A DNA stretch of 64,000 bases from Pleodorina starrii (Eukaryota > Chlorophyta > Chlorophyceae > Chlamydomonadales > Volvocaceae). The stretch spans positions 1,168,501-1,232,500 of the forward strand of contig BRXU01000011.1 of NCBI GenBank assembly GCA_030267565.1. Direction: 5' to 3'. Positions 13,289 through 26,300 of this stretch are shown here, in pieces. Each line of letters begins with the position of its first letter. Position 1 is the first letter of the stretch. The translations under genes were made by a program, and so were the position numbers. The notes beneath the pieces are model-generated. The model was given only the letters and a program-made list of their open reading frames with translations. It did no database searches and had not been told where the DNA came from.

Positions 13289-13810
13289 GCTGGCTGCCCG
13301 TTGCGCCTTTGCAACCTTGTTGTTTGGGCCTTCAATGGTAGCAGATTGGCTTATGATTTAGGAACTCAGCTGAACTACAAAAAGAAGTGGTGGTGAGGGC
13401 TTTGGATAGAAAGGTAAGACCAGTGCCTCTCCTGGCTCTGCAGGTAGGCATATATCTGATGGTTCCTTCCATTCCACTAAGGGAACTTTCTTTGAATGCT
13501 TGGGGTGAGGAATGCTTGCTGTCCCTGTTTTGCCTACTTGCAGTTGATGGCGAACGACAACATCGGCGCAGCTGACATCGTGCACACCAGCTGCACACGA
13601 ACATCGACCGGGAATTCGAAAAGGATATGTTCATTTACATACAATGCGCACTCATATGACTGTTGTCATGGATAGGGAGCACATCCGTCGAGGGGCCACT
13701 TGTACCTCCCAGAAACTCCCCTATGGGCGCTTTTGCGGTATCCCGCTCCTGAGATATCGACCAATGTAGGGCTAGACGTTTGGGCACGGTGGCGTTGAAG
13801 TCCATGTGAC
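13289..13810. promoter_or_regulatory. Divergent promoter region
   Basis: These 522 bases separate two predicted start codons pointing away from each other (13288 minus, 13811 plus). The stretch is noticeably lower in GC than either gene. No TATA-like element stands out. Either 5' end could extend into it. Confidence 0.45.
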
Positions 13811-16800
13811 ATGGACGAACACAATTTCCTTGCACTGTGCTTGGTGAGGCATCCTGAGCTAACGGAGATGCTTCTGAGGCCTGTTCCGGTGCATTGCAAG
13901 GACTACAAAGTATGCCTGCAAGCGGCGACCGCGTTTCGACCTGATATGGCGTCTTCGTCTATCTGTCGGGCAAGTCCTTCGCCGTCCTCTGTTCCACGCA
14001 AGCTCTCTATCAAATCACGTATTGAGGGTTCTGCTTATAGCCGTTTGGAGGGTGGGGCGCAGCCGACCAAGCCCCAGCAGCCCCAGCAGCCTGCGAGGTC
14101 TACCTCCACCTTAGTCGCAGCGCAGCAACAAGGCAGCGACACCGAGGCTACCGGGGCAGCGGCATATGCCCGAACGACCGCAGACGAGGGCGACGAGTAC
14201 ACCAGCGACGAGGACCCGGCAGATGACTCAGCGGTCGATGCCATGTGTGATATGCAAGACGCCGAACTCGCAGCCGCCCTCGCAATCCTCACGAAGGACA
14301 TCACCGAAGACGCCCATGCATACACCGCTGGCACTCCCAGCCGGAGCGCCACCTGCGATGGCGTGCTGCGCCGCACCAGCTCGCGAACAAGCGCAACCGA
14401 CGATGATGTCCCGCCAGTGCACAACTCAACACCCCGCCGTGTCCGCAGCATCGACATCCCCTGCGGTATCGACCTGTCCGGCGGAGACGACGGGGAAGAT
14501 GACGACAGCGGAACTGGCGGCGGCAGCGATGAACACAGTGAGCACGGCAGGTATGGCAGCGGCCCGTACGGCCACCCGGCCGACCGAGGCCTGATCGCCT
14601 CGCCAAGCTTCCGCGACATGGCGAGGGGTTGGGCTCGACGGCCCACCCTGGAGGCTCTCTCCGGGCTCCGACTCGACGGGATTGCCGTACGCCCTGCCAG
14701 CCCAGTTTCCTGCGGCGGCCAGTCGCCCAGCACGGGTTTCGGATCACGGGCCACCACCGGCGGCGGCGGCGCCTGCGGCGGCGGTCGGGAGCAGCAGCGG
14801 CCGGAGGGACCCGGCGGCGCCGCTGCGGCGGCGCCGCTGCGCCGCAGGCGCGCCGGTAGCCACAACGACGCGCTGGCGCCGCCGCCGCCGCTGTTGCTGC
14901 TGCCCGCCTGCTTGCCTCGGCGGCTGGCACGGACGCCCGACCCCGGGCTGCGGCGGGGCGTGCAGGGACACGGCTGGGAGGGTGCGGCAGACAGCGAACT
15001 GCCGGACACGGCGGAAAGGTCGCTGCGCTTCGGGATTCAGGTACGGTACGCGGCATCTTGCAGCGGGGTTTTGAGCCTTCCTGCCTCCTCCCTCCCTTCG
15101 CCGCCCTCGCCTTTCCTTCGTCAACCGCCGCTGCCGCTGCCGCTGTGCGCGTAGGCACTGCCCGACCCACTGATCATCGACGAGCGGCACCTGCGCAACT
15201 GCCACAGCACCGGCGCGCAGTCCTTCCTGCCCTCCAGTCGCTCAAAGCACATCGCCAAGCGGCTGCAGCACCTGCAGACACAGCTGTCGCGCTTCTCCCC
15301 ATCGCCCGAGACCCTGCCAGGGGATGAAACGTCGGAGGCGGAGGCGGCGGAGGGCAATGCCGGCGCGTCGCCCTGCGAGGGCTGCACCAGCCCCTTCACG
15401 CGCACCGCATCGTCGCCGGCGCGAATGATGCTGCTGGTGCCCTCCCTCCCGACCAGCCCGGTGCTCTCACTGCCCACCAGCCCAGATGAGGGGGAGGAGC
15501 ACGGCGACGAGGGGCCCGCCGGCGGCGGCGCTGCGGCGCCGGAGGCGCCGGCGCCGCCGGCGGCGACCACGCCACCGACGCTGCAGCGTCGAAGCGCCGT
15601 GGTTTCGGAGCTGCAGCTGCAGCTGCCGCAAGCTGGCGGCGGCGGCGGCAGCGGCGGGACGTCGCCGCGTCTGCGCGGGGTGAGCTCGACGGCGCCTGGG
15701 GGCTCGGCGGGACTCGGCAACGGCAGCGGCGACGGCGTCGTGGCGGCTCTGAGCGTGCGCGCTCTGGTGGTGGTGGCGGCGGCGACCACGGGTGATGGCG
15801 CTGGGAGTTCTGGGCCACAGCGCACCTCGCACTCGCACGTGCACTCGCACTCTCAGTCGCCCGCACACAGCGCCTACCTGGTTGTGGGTGACCTCGAGGC
15901 TGGCGGCGGCGGCAGCAGCAGCGGCGGCGCCGCCGCCGTCGTGGCGCTCGGAAATCGCCAGACAATGCAGCTCCCAGTGCGCCAACCGCAGCCGCCACTG
16001 CTGCCGTACGGTGGTATCATGCGGCTTGCGGCTGCGGCGTCGCACGGCGGTGGCGGCGTGGCGTTCGCGGGAGCGCATCAGCGGGTCAGTCCCAGCAGCA
16101 TTGGTCGCCAGACAACGCAGGGCTGCCTCCGCAGCGGTAACGGGGCCCCGCCCCGCGGCGGTGGGGGCAGCGGCGGCGGCGGCGGCGGTGGCGGTGGGCC
16201 GCCGCAGCTCAGCGCCGGCCGCGGGGTCCTGGTGCTGCGAAGCATGCAGGGCGGGGATCCAAAGGCCCTTACGGCCCTGCAGGCGCAGGGCGGCGGTTCG
16301 CCCGGGAGCGGTGGCGGCGGCGGCCCCGCGTCACTGGCGCTCGCCCCGGAACGCAGCGCGGCGCGTGTAACCACCCCCGCCACCGCCGCCGCCGCCGCGG
16401 TTGCGGGGCTGCTATCGCCGCGCCTGCCCCGATGCTCCGACAGCGAGGCGGCGCTGCGCCACGACGCTCCTGTCGCTGGTGGCGGTGGCGGCGGCATCAC
16501 CACGCCCGGGTACGTCGCTGTCGGCGGCGAATGCGCTCCCGCACCCGCTTCTGGCCGCGTGACGCCCCACAGCCAGCAGCACGTGTCGCTGGCAGATTTG
16601 CTGTCGGGCACGGTCAGCGGCGGCAGCGAAGGCGAAGGCGGGGGCCTGCGGCTGGGTGTGCTGGGCAACTGCCGGCCGGAGCCGTCGACGGCGGCGCCTC
16701 CGCTGCTGCCTTCGCTCATGCACCAGAGGGGCCTCAGGGGTAGTCACGTCAGCCCGACCCGCCAGCAGCGGCACGTGCTGCCGTCACCGCAGTCGGGGCC

Positions 16801-17305
16801 GCTGGTCAAGCAGGAGCACCGGAGGTCGTACACTGGCGTGCCCGCGCCTGACGGCAGCGGCGGCGGCGGGGGCTGTAATGCCGTGGCGGTGGTGTTGGCG
16901 GTCACGGACGGAAGCGGGCTGACGGCGGAGGCGAGGTACGGGGTCCTGCGGTCCTGTTGAGTACACTCACGCTTCGGGTTTTATTTTTGCCTTTGGCGGT
17001 GACGATGATACGGTAACCACCTTTGTTTCGGTTCTAGGTAAAGTCCACATCCCGCCGTCTTTGCTGCAACTGCCCCTCCCACCGGCAGGCAATGCAAGCG
17101 GCTGGTGGGATTCGCCACCTCAGTGGCCGCCCCGTCGGTGTCCGCGGCCGCGCGCCTCAGCGGCGAGACCACCCCCGGCAAGGCCCCCGGCGGCCTGCTT
17201 CCGGTCATCACCCACCAGACCTCCATCCGACCCGGAGCCGCCAAGCTAAGCCCGGGCAGTTCCGTTCCCTTTCCGACATTCTCGCAGCAACAGCAGCAGC
17301 AATGA
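13811..17305 (+). CDS. Acidic, low-complexity protein, about 1075 aa
   Basis: Three exons: 13811-15040, 15155-16935 and 17089-17305. Intron 1 (CAG|GTACGG...GTAG) is phase 0. Intron 2 (GAG|GTACGG...GGCAG) takes two leftover bases plus one, and so removes the TGA at 16958 that would end exon 2 if it were read through. The N-terminal third is acidic and Ser-rich. The start of exon 2 is the most ordered part (LIIDERHLRNCHSTGAQSF followed by a helical KHIAKRLQHLQTQL). The rest is Gly/Ala/Ser-rich with poly-Gly runs. The C-terminus ends in a Gln run at a TGA inside a CAG/CAA repeat. No family is recognised. The start may instead be the ATG at 13947. Confidence 0.68.
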
Positions 17306-17316
17306 CAACAGCCAGG

Positions 17317-17350
<34 letters not shown>

Positions 17351-17369
17351 GCAGCAGCAGTAGCAGCAA
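17284..17369 (+). repeat. CAG/CAA trinucleotide repeat at a gene's 3' end
   Basis: An imperfect run of CAG and CAA codons spans the proposed stop codon (TGA 17303-17305). A 12-base direct repeat, AACAGCCAGGAG, lies at 17307-17318 and again at 17368-17379, 61 bases apart, so the block between them looks duplicated or expanded. Confidence 0.75.
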
Positions 17370-20319
17370 CAGCCAGGAGGTGCGGATGGAGTGGGGGCTG
17401 TCCCAAAGCGCCCCGATGGCTTGGCGGGCTCAGCTGACTCCACGGACTCCAGGACACAGGTTGACGCTAAACCAACGTAATCCTGTTCGGCTGTTGCAAG
17501 TCGCTTCTCCCTTGGGGATAAAAGTCGCCTGGAACGGTTTGCAGCGACAAATTCGACGAGGGCTGCTGCTGCTGCGAGCTCCGTTGGGGCCTCATATCGT
17601 GCGCTCGTCGTACTCGATCGTACGGTACGGAACCGCTTACGGCCTTGCGGCGCCTCCTGTTGCACCCGCAGGCATTATACGCGCGCATGCAGACATTTTG
17701 CATTTGCCCTTGTGCACTGACGACCAGACTCAGCTCTCTCGCGCGCACGTGCACACCGTAGGTATCTCGTACATAAATCACTGTCCCTAAGTGCGCTCCC
17801 ACATAACTGACGCTCCGGCCGCGGCAGTTGAGTTGTTGGTGGTTGTTTAGTTGTGCCGCTCCCTTCCGCGCGGAAGATGGACCGCTCAGCGTTTTGCTGT
17901 CCGCAGCCGCCGCCTCCTCGGGATGATCCTCCAAGCGCACCTTTGCCATGACTGGATCCCTTTTTCGTTGGACTGTGCGCATTTGACTTGATGTCGCAGC
18001 GACTTAGAGCGTCGCAGGGCTTGCGTCGCGGGAAGTTGGGGATGACCCGTGGGTCGGTCGTGGCCCGTTGTGTCTAAAAGCTTCTATTCACTGACGTACG
18101 TATGTGACTCAAATTCTGACGTGTTATGATTTCGTGACTGCTGGGGCGGCCTGAAGGAGTGTGGGTGCCAGCAGGAGAGGGCCGCTGGGGCGCTGGCAAG
18201 TTGGGGAGTTGAAGTTGTTGTTTTTTCGGCGCCGGGCAATGTTGGGTTGGGAACGAAGGGTTTTATGGTTTTGATGGGTCTGATCGCCAGGGTTGGACGA
18301 GCAAGCAAGCGCGCAACGCATCAAGCCCGCAGGAAACGGGTTTGCTGCGTCTTTGGTCGCCGCGGTTGTTGCTTCGCTTCGGATGTCGCTGCAAAGCCCT
18401 TCGTGTTGAGTACTTGTTCGCAGTTGGACAGATGGACACTGCCAATCACAGCAGGACACGGGCGGTGGTGGGGTGGTGACGGGTGAGCAGTCGCCACGGT
18501 AACAGCCGGCGCGCTTCCAGCCGACTTTTCATGCACCAAACATGCCCAGAGGTCAGGGGCTCCTCCGTAAACCGCGCGCGCTGAAGCTCCCCACGCTTGC
18601 AGCCGCCGACGGCTGCAACGGTCGGGCGAGCGGGTTGCCGTTGTACAATGTTTCACGAATGTTGTACGTTTTGAACACCTTGGGCAGGTAGGGGCATCGC
18701 GGGGGAGGCGGGCGTGGCGCGGTGCGGCAGAGGCGCCTTTCGTGGAGTCCTCTGCCTTTTTCTTCGTGAATGAGCCTTTGCCAAACGGAGGTGCGATGTT
18801 GTTTCTGGCTCGGAAAGGAAGCGTGCGTGCGAGCGCAGGGACTTGGCGACGAGACCACGTAAGGTGCAAAGTATGTGTGTATGTGTGTTGGACTGCAAAC
18901 TAACTCCTTACGGCGTCCGGCGCTGACGGGGGATCGCGCTCATCGATCTCCCGAGCCGCCGGCCCGCTGGACTTGCGCACTGACCGCAGAGTGGCTGGGC
19001 CGTATCCCGTATGGGCCGTAAGGACACGACCCGAAAGAATGTGCAGTTCGAGGACTTGGTGGGGGTGTGGGGACTAGGTCGCAGGAGGTGTGGTGTAGTA
19101 TACCGGTACTCTGCCGGAGGCACATGGCTTCCCGGGGGATGATGTGCGGTGGTGGTGGGTCGTTGGGCTTGGGTGTGGGCCCCAAGTACTGTGTCGTGGG
19201 GACGATCCGGGAGTTACCCCGACCGTTTGTGAGGCATCGACTGATGCGGTCGATATCTCAGAGAACCGCGCGGGATCTCGGAATTTGTGGGCGTCTGTGG
19301 GTGCTGGACGGCGGGTCCACAACCAACATGTCAGTGCTCGATTGTCGGCTTGGACATATACCCGTATGGACCCCTGTATGTATGTACGTACGTACCCGCG
19401 TTGACCCACCCAGCGCCGGCACCGATCCATCCGGGGTTGCCCATCCCGCCCGTTGGACCGTGTCCAAGATGTGCTGCTGTCGGTTGCTCCAGGTGCAATC
19501 AGGCCGTCACCAAGCCCGCCGTGACCTCTTGCCTGCGCGCTCGTGAACCGCCTCTGGCGCCAAGCCAAGCCCAAGCCCCTGCGGACATGAGCGGTGCTGC
19601 GCCGGTGCTGCTACCGTCACCACCGCCGCCGCCGTAAAGTAAGGTAGCCGCGGGAAGGTACGGCTCACCAAAGGCGCACGCAGAGTCCCCCAAGCAACCC
19701 CCGAGTCCCTTCGCCGTAACCAGCGCTCCGGCCCCGGCGGCGCGTTTCAGAGCATGTTGAAAGGACACGTGCGCCCTCACGGGCGTGCGTGTGCCATGAA
19801 CGGCGTCATGAACTTGGCTTGCACATACGGTACTACGCGTCTATACAAATGAGTTGCTACGTATACCAGTATCACCGATGGTGTAACAGTTGCCGACTCT
19901 CCGCGAGCGGGGCTCTCCGCGACACAGGAACGGACCGCGTCAAGTTCCTGTAGGGACCGCGGTCGTACAGTCGCGGCCTCCCACGAAGCTGCGATGCACC
20001 CACGCCAAACCCTTTCTCGTTTCACACCTCACGCGCGGGAACGCCGCCGTGCCGCAGCTGCGACAAACCCCGCGCCCCAACACGAACTGAACTTATACGT
20101 ACGGTAATGTATATATAGGATCTATATATGCGACGGCTGCCTGCCCGTCCATCCATCCATCCATCCATCTGTCGGTTCCCCTGCGACTACCGTAGACTCT
20201 TCCGGGTGAGGGTTGAGGGCACTGGGGGACTTCCGGCGGCCGGGCGACGCCGACAGAGCGCGACAGGATAGGGCGGGGGCACATGGAGAAAAAGGCCCTG
20301 CTGCCCGCGCACCGCCTTT
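17306..20319. other. Convergent intergenic region with both 3' untranslated regions
   Basis: The plus-strand gene to the left and the minus-strand FAM161-type gene to the right both end toward this stretch. Several short open frames occur but none has acceptable splice context or composition. A coding-looking extension of the left gene reaches 17480 in a shifted frame. Simple repeats include GTAC/GTAT runs near 19376 and (CCAT)n at 20148-20169. Confidence 0.5.
20148..20169. repeat. (CCAT)n microsatellite
   Basis: Five to six perfect CCAT units lie in the 3' flank of the FAM161-type gene. Confidence 0.85.
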
Positions 20320-23300
20320 CTAGGCGCCAGCCCGCGCGCCCCCGCCCCTGCCTCCGCCGTGTTTCTTCTTGTCCCCGCCGATACCCTCCACGTAGCGGTA
20401 GGCCTCAATGCCCTGGTCCAGCAGTGCCTCCTCCACCACCACCCGGACATGCTTTTCAACCTGCGGACGGACAACGCGCACCCCACACCCACATTCGCCT
20501 GTAGTAAACAACCAGGAACAAAGAACGGACCTACACGCCCGAAACGTCGAACGCCGAAGCACCAAGCAACGCCAGCGGAAAGCAGACAGGGATCGCAGCA
20601 GCGCAGCAAAAGAGCCGTCGTGGCGATGGCACATGGCAGCGGATTCGGCAATGGCAAGGGGGAAGAGAACCAGAGCAGGAGACCAGGGAGCACGAGCACG
20701 TCGCGGAACCGCACACACACACACGCACGCGGTGCCATGCAGCACTGCAGCCCAACGCACAACCCACCCCAGAAGCCACCCACCCACCTGCGCGTGCCGC
20801 GCCTCCACGTACACCTCCGGGTTGTCATGCCGCCCCGAAACCGCCGCGCGCCGCCGCTGCGCCGCGCCACGGCCCACCGCCGACACATCACTGGACGGGT
20901 CGGCGCCGCCCGCCGCCGTGGCGGCCACGTCGCTTGCCAGCCCGAACTCCCCGCCACCGCCACCGCCGCCTCCGCCTGCGCCGGCCGCAGCCGCGGCCTC
21001 CTGCTGTCGCCGCGCCTGCGCTGCCTTGAGCAGCCGGTCCGCCCGGCGCAGCGCCTCCTTGCGCAGCTTCTCCGAGGCGCGGCGCTCCACCTCCTCCCTG
21101 GAGGGACCGAGACGCCGCCGTACAGGGGAGGAAATGCGTGTGTGTGTGCGTGCGTGTTGCTACATGCACTCCGGGCCTGACGCTGAAGCTGACCGGACGC
21201 TGCTAGCTAGCTAGCGACCCTGAGAAAGGTCGCCCACCGGCCACCGCTGCGCTCTGCCCACCCACGCACCCACGTACGTACCTCTCCGCGCGAGTCTGGT
21301 ACGCTCCGCCCGCCGCCGCCACCGCTGTGGAGGTCCTCTTGGCGCTGGCTGCCCGGGTGGCGGGCGGCTGGGACATCCACTCCACCAGGTAGGGAGGGGG
21401 AGGCGTCCGCCGTACCTGCGCAACCGCATCGGCACAGCACAGCACGGCACGGCATGGCATAATGAGATATGGTCTCAATGCCAGCAGCGGCGGCCTGCAG
21501 GTCCATGGCGGCATGACCGCCCCCAAGAAGCGCAACGTAACGAACGCCTCAAAGAGTTCTTGGCACAGCAGCAGCGGCACCACCAAATGCTTCGTCCCCC
21601 TCCCCGGTCTCTCCATCCGCGCTCAGGACAGCAGCCAGCCAGCCACAGCTCAAAGGGGGAACGGAAGAGGGTCCCACATCGGCTGTCAGCTCACCTTGCC
21701 GCGCGGGGACTTGTGGGGCCAGCGAGTCTCCGGGAGCAGCTCCGAATCCAACTGCAGCGCGGGAGGAAGGGGAGGAGGGAAGGATTGAGCAGGCAGGGGC
21801 GATATTAAACACAGCTGTTCAACCGCATTCCCCCGTCTGCCCCACCTCCCCAGCAGCCCTCCAGGCAGGCCTCTAATCCCGGCGCTGAATGCTCCACTCC
21901 CCTCCCCTCCCCCGATCGAAATACCCACCCGCACCCGCACCCACCTGCATGTCCAGGATGATCCGCTGCCGCCGCTCCTGTGCCTTACGAGCCTGCAATG
22001 AGTCAAAAACCAAGGGAGGGGTCATTCAGACCGCGCATCCAGCCACTAGCCAGGCATCCATCCTGCCACACCGTTCCCTCCTCCCTCCGTTGCCCCTCCC
22101 TCCCTGCCTCCCTCCCGCGTCTCACCCTGGCTGCCTGTTCCTCCAGCGTACTCCCGTTGAGCGTAAACTCCTGTAAGTGAGCAAGGATGGAGGGTGGGGG
22201 GCGGTGAGGGGGTGTGGGGTGGAACGGCGATGGCGAGGACGTCGCCTCCGTTCCACCGCTGCGGCACCCTACGTATCACCATTCCCTCCCTTCCTACCTA
22301 CCTACCTCCCCCCCCTCGGCCCCGCACCTGCGGCACCGTGACCCGCTTGCGGATGTTGGCCCTGGTCCGCGCCATGTGCACCTCGAACTGGCGGTGCAGC
22401 GAATTGAAGTCGGGCAGAGCCCCCAGCGGCTTGGAGGGGTGCGGGTGCAGGGCGGGGTCCACGGGCCGCAGCCGCTCGCGGTAGGCCCGGTCGGCGGCCT
22501 CGCGCCTGAGGGGATGAGGGGTGCAGGGGGGGTTGGTGGCGTGTGGGTACGTGACACGGGGGTTGGGAGCAGGACAAAAGCCGGTAACATCTTTAATTGA
22601 ATGGATCGGCGGCTGGTGCACGGGTAAAGGGGTTAGTGGGGGAGTCTTTCTGAGTGCATTTCAGTTTTGCAGTTTTGCAGATATGGTGCTGGTTGCAGCA
22701 ACCAGCCCGCCTAGACACGCCCCCCACGCCCTCGGCCCTACCCCCCCCTCCCCCCGCGTTACCTCTGCGCCGCCTCCTGCGCTGCGCGCTCCTTGGCCGC
22801 CTGCCGCGCGTCCTCCACCCTCCTCCGGGTGGCCTCCCGCCGCGCCTCTATCTCAATCATCATCACCCGAAAGCGCTCCTGTGCACATTGCCAAGGTGTG
22901 TGCGGGGTTTCAGGTCGGCGGGGGGGGCGAGTAAAGAAGAACATACCGCAGCGAAGGAACGGAGACGGCGGAGATGAGATGAGAGGAGCTCTCCGCACAG
23001 GCAGTCCGAGCAGTCAGGCGCCAGCGGCAGCGCCAGCGCCAGCGCGGCGAGGCCTGGCCCGGCCCGGCCGGATCGGGCGTCATGTGCGGCTCAGCTAGCC
23101 TTCAGCTCGCTGCAGACCTCTTGGCGTGCAGCGTGACTGCCCCCCCCCACGACCCCTGCCCCTCCCCACCCACACCTAGCACCCCATCCCTAACCCCCAT
23201 CACCCTCCCCCTCCCCCTCCCCTGCCCACCTCCTTGGTGCCCTGGGGCACCTCCCGGGCCCGGAACGTCGCCTGGAAGCGGTTGGGGTCCTTGGCAGCGC

Positions 23301-26300
23301 GGGCCAGCGCCTCGCGCTCCTCCCGGCGCTCCTGGTCTCGGTAATAGAAGGAGAAGGGCTGCTCCATCATACTGCAGCATACGCGAAGGAGGCGTTTCGA
23401 GGGAAATGGAGGGTGAAAGGGGTTGCGCGATAGGGTTGACCTGGTGCGAGGCAGGGTCAGGGCGCCGAGCGGCGGGTGCGCCGGGCGAGTGATGCATGCC
23501 GTACTGAGGAAGCCGTGAACGACAGCCTGCCGTACAATGTACGACGATGTCATAACGAGGATGCCCGCATGACGACGATACGGGGCACCCACCTGGCCAG
23601 CTCCTCCAGCCTCTGGTGGTGGGTGAGCTGCCGCTTGGCCTGCGGGAGGGAGGAGGGGGGGAGGGGGGAGACACACGGGAACAAACACGTCACCCACAAA
23701 CACACCGAAGCGCAGGCAACAAGGGGCGGTTGGCACACCCTCGGGAGGAGCCACTCCCGGTATCTGCAAGCGACACACAAGCGCCACATCCCGGCCCGGC
23801 CCAGCCCAGCCCAGGCGGCGCAGATCACACGTCACAGCCGGCCCAGCACGCCCCCCTCCCACGGACGCAGCCGCCTTCCCCTTCCTCCCTCCCGGTTCCT
23901 TCGCCAACGCCGCCCGCCGTTCCATCGCTTGCGGTATCATCTCCATTTCCCCCTCCTCCTCCTCCTCCCTCCCTCTCTCCCTCCCTCCCTCACCTCCGCC
24001 TCCAGCATCATCCGCTCGTAGCGCGGCTCCACCACCGCCGGCGGCAGGGGCCTGGCCCTGAACCTCTGCTTGCGTGCGGCCTCCTCCTCCGCCCGCCGGA
24101 GGGCCAGATCCTGCTCCAGCTTCACCTGGGGTTGGGGGGTTGAGGGGGATCAGGGAGTGATATGCTCCTTTATATAACAATGAGTCACTGCGGACGTTGT
24201 TGGGGGGGGCATACGGGTGAGAAGGCGGCGACGAGGCTGAGGCCGAGGCTTCTGTCGGGATCCCCCGGGGTCCAAAGCGCGTAAGACGCAGCACGCGCCT
24301 TTCGCGGCTTGAGGGCGTGGGAAGCGGGGCAGCGCGCTCACCCAGTCCCCCCCTGAACCGCACTGTCCTCCCCCTTCCCTTCCCCGTGCCACGCGCTCGC
24401 CCACGCCCAGACGCGCGCAGCAGCAGCGTGCCTTGGCGATGGTCTTGGGCCGCGCCTTCTCTCGCTCCTCGAAGTGGAACGGCTCCGTCACGGTGCTCTT
24501 GAAGAACAGGCGGCGGCGGGTGCGGCGGTGCGGGTGGTCACCGTCGGGGCCCTCGGAAGCGTAGCCGCCCCCCGGGGACCTGCAGGAGGACAGCCGGGCG
24601 GCATGGTGTGGGGGATGGTGTGGGGGCGGCGCGAGGCGGGAAACGGGAGGCGTGTGGCGGGGTCAGGTCCGAGCCCGAGCCCCAGTTTTGCGCTTGCTGC
24701 AGCACCGGCGAAGCGGTAGGGTGTGGGATTGGCCCCGGAGGCTCGTGCCCAGGTGCTGGCTCAGATGCAGGTGCCGTCAACATACGTTGCAAGGTGCGAT
24801 GGCAACCAAACAAGGGGCACATACACACACACACCCCTGCCGGGGGCGGGGGCGCACGGGCCCAGTGCCCAATACCCACCCGTCGGAACATAGCACGGCG
24901 ATGTGCACGGGTATGGCCCCGCGCCCCCTATGGCCGCGTTACACCCGGCATCCGCACACATACCGGTACGGTACGCGCGCCCATCGCACACTCCACCCTG
25001 CACAAGAGCACCCACACTGCCACACTGCCTGGACTCACAGCGTCAGCTCGGGCGACACCAGCGGCACGAAGTGCTCCCCCAGCAGCCCCTGCTCCGCATC
25101 AGACAGCACGGAGCGCTGCCCCGCTGGCGAGTGGGGGGCGCTGGACGCACCGCCGACCACGTCCCGGGCCGAGTGAGATCGCTGCGGCAGGTAGCCGTCC
25201 TGCAGCGGGGCAAAGCCAGAGCAGAAAATGGATATATGGGTATGGGTATGGGTATGGTTGTATGGGTGTATGGGTATGGGTATATGGGTATGGGGGCGGT
25301 GTCCGGCGGAGCGGACGACTTGTGGGTTCGTCCATGTGGCGCACTGGACAGACGCAGTGTACATACACTGTTGCGGCGGCGACAGCGTGGTGGTTGGCGG
25401 TGTTAGTGGTGGTGGTTGGCGGTGGCGGTGGCGGGGAACTCGTGCGTGTGGTGGCCCTGGCAGACCCCGTCGCGGAGACCCCGTTAGCGCCGCGTTCGCG
25501 AACAGCGACACGGTGCCTTGCCTCTCTCTCCAAACGAACCAAGTCAGGGTCGCAAATGCCGAGCGGGCCCCCGCCATCTCAGGTGACCGCACCAGCGCCG
25601 TGCCACCCACCTGAGGTCCCAGCCGCTTGCGGTACTCGTCCATCCAGGCGTCTCGTTGCTCTCGCTCAGCCTGCGCGGTTGCCCGGGAGGGGAGGGGAGG
25701 GAAGGGGAGGGAAGGGAAGAGGTCAAACAGGAGCTGCTGCTAAGCGGCAGGGCAGCACTCGATCAGGGCAGACGGAGGGAGGTGCGGAGGCATGAAGCGT
25801 GTCTGGAGGGGGCCCCGCACTCGCTCCCTCGTCCTCCCATCCCGACAGCTCCCAATGCAACCCGGCAAGGAACCCTCCCCTCCCTTGACGCCGGCTGGAT
25901 AAAGAGGAATCTAACCAGGGAGGCGGCGGCGGCGGCCTGAGCCGCATGCACGCAATGGTAGACGCACAAATGCAGGCGGGCAGGCAGGGACCCACCTCCT
26001 CGGCGCGGCGGCGTGCCTCCTCCTCCTCAGCGACCTGCAAGCAGGCGCGGGCGGCCGGAACACGCGCAAGGGTCTACACCCCCCAGGGCCTCTCCACAAG
26101 GGCGGGCGGCGGCGGACAGCGGCAGGAGGCTCGGAAGGGCGCGCACCCAGCTCCCCAGTGGGATAGTTAGGGTTATGGCACACAAGCACAAACGCAACAC
26201 ACACATGGAGCAGCCCCGGGCCAATCGCCCCGGTCAGTCGCTGCCCACGATACCCCGCTGCGCCATCCCCCCCTTCCCGTGCTGACCCATTACGGTACCT

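Noticed and set aside
16936..16960. TGA at 16958 as the end of the 13811 gene
   Set aside because: A GAG|GTACGG donor lies 22 bases earlier, and the phase-matched exon at 17089 has coding composition.
17467..17982. Minus-strand frame beginning MAKVRLEDHPEEAAAAD
   Set aside because: Only the first 30 residues look protein-like. It lies between two convergent genes, and no splice sites or partner exons were found.
25234..25295. Telomere-like repeat
   Set aside because: The unit is TATGGG-type and lies within an intron; green-algal telomeres of this group use TTTTAGGG.
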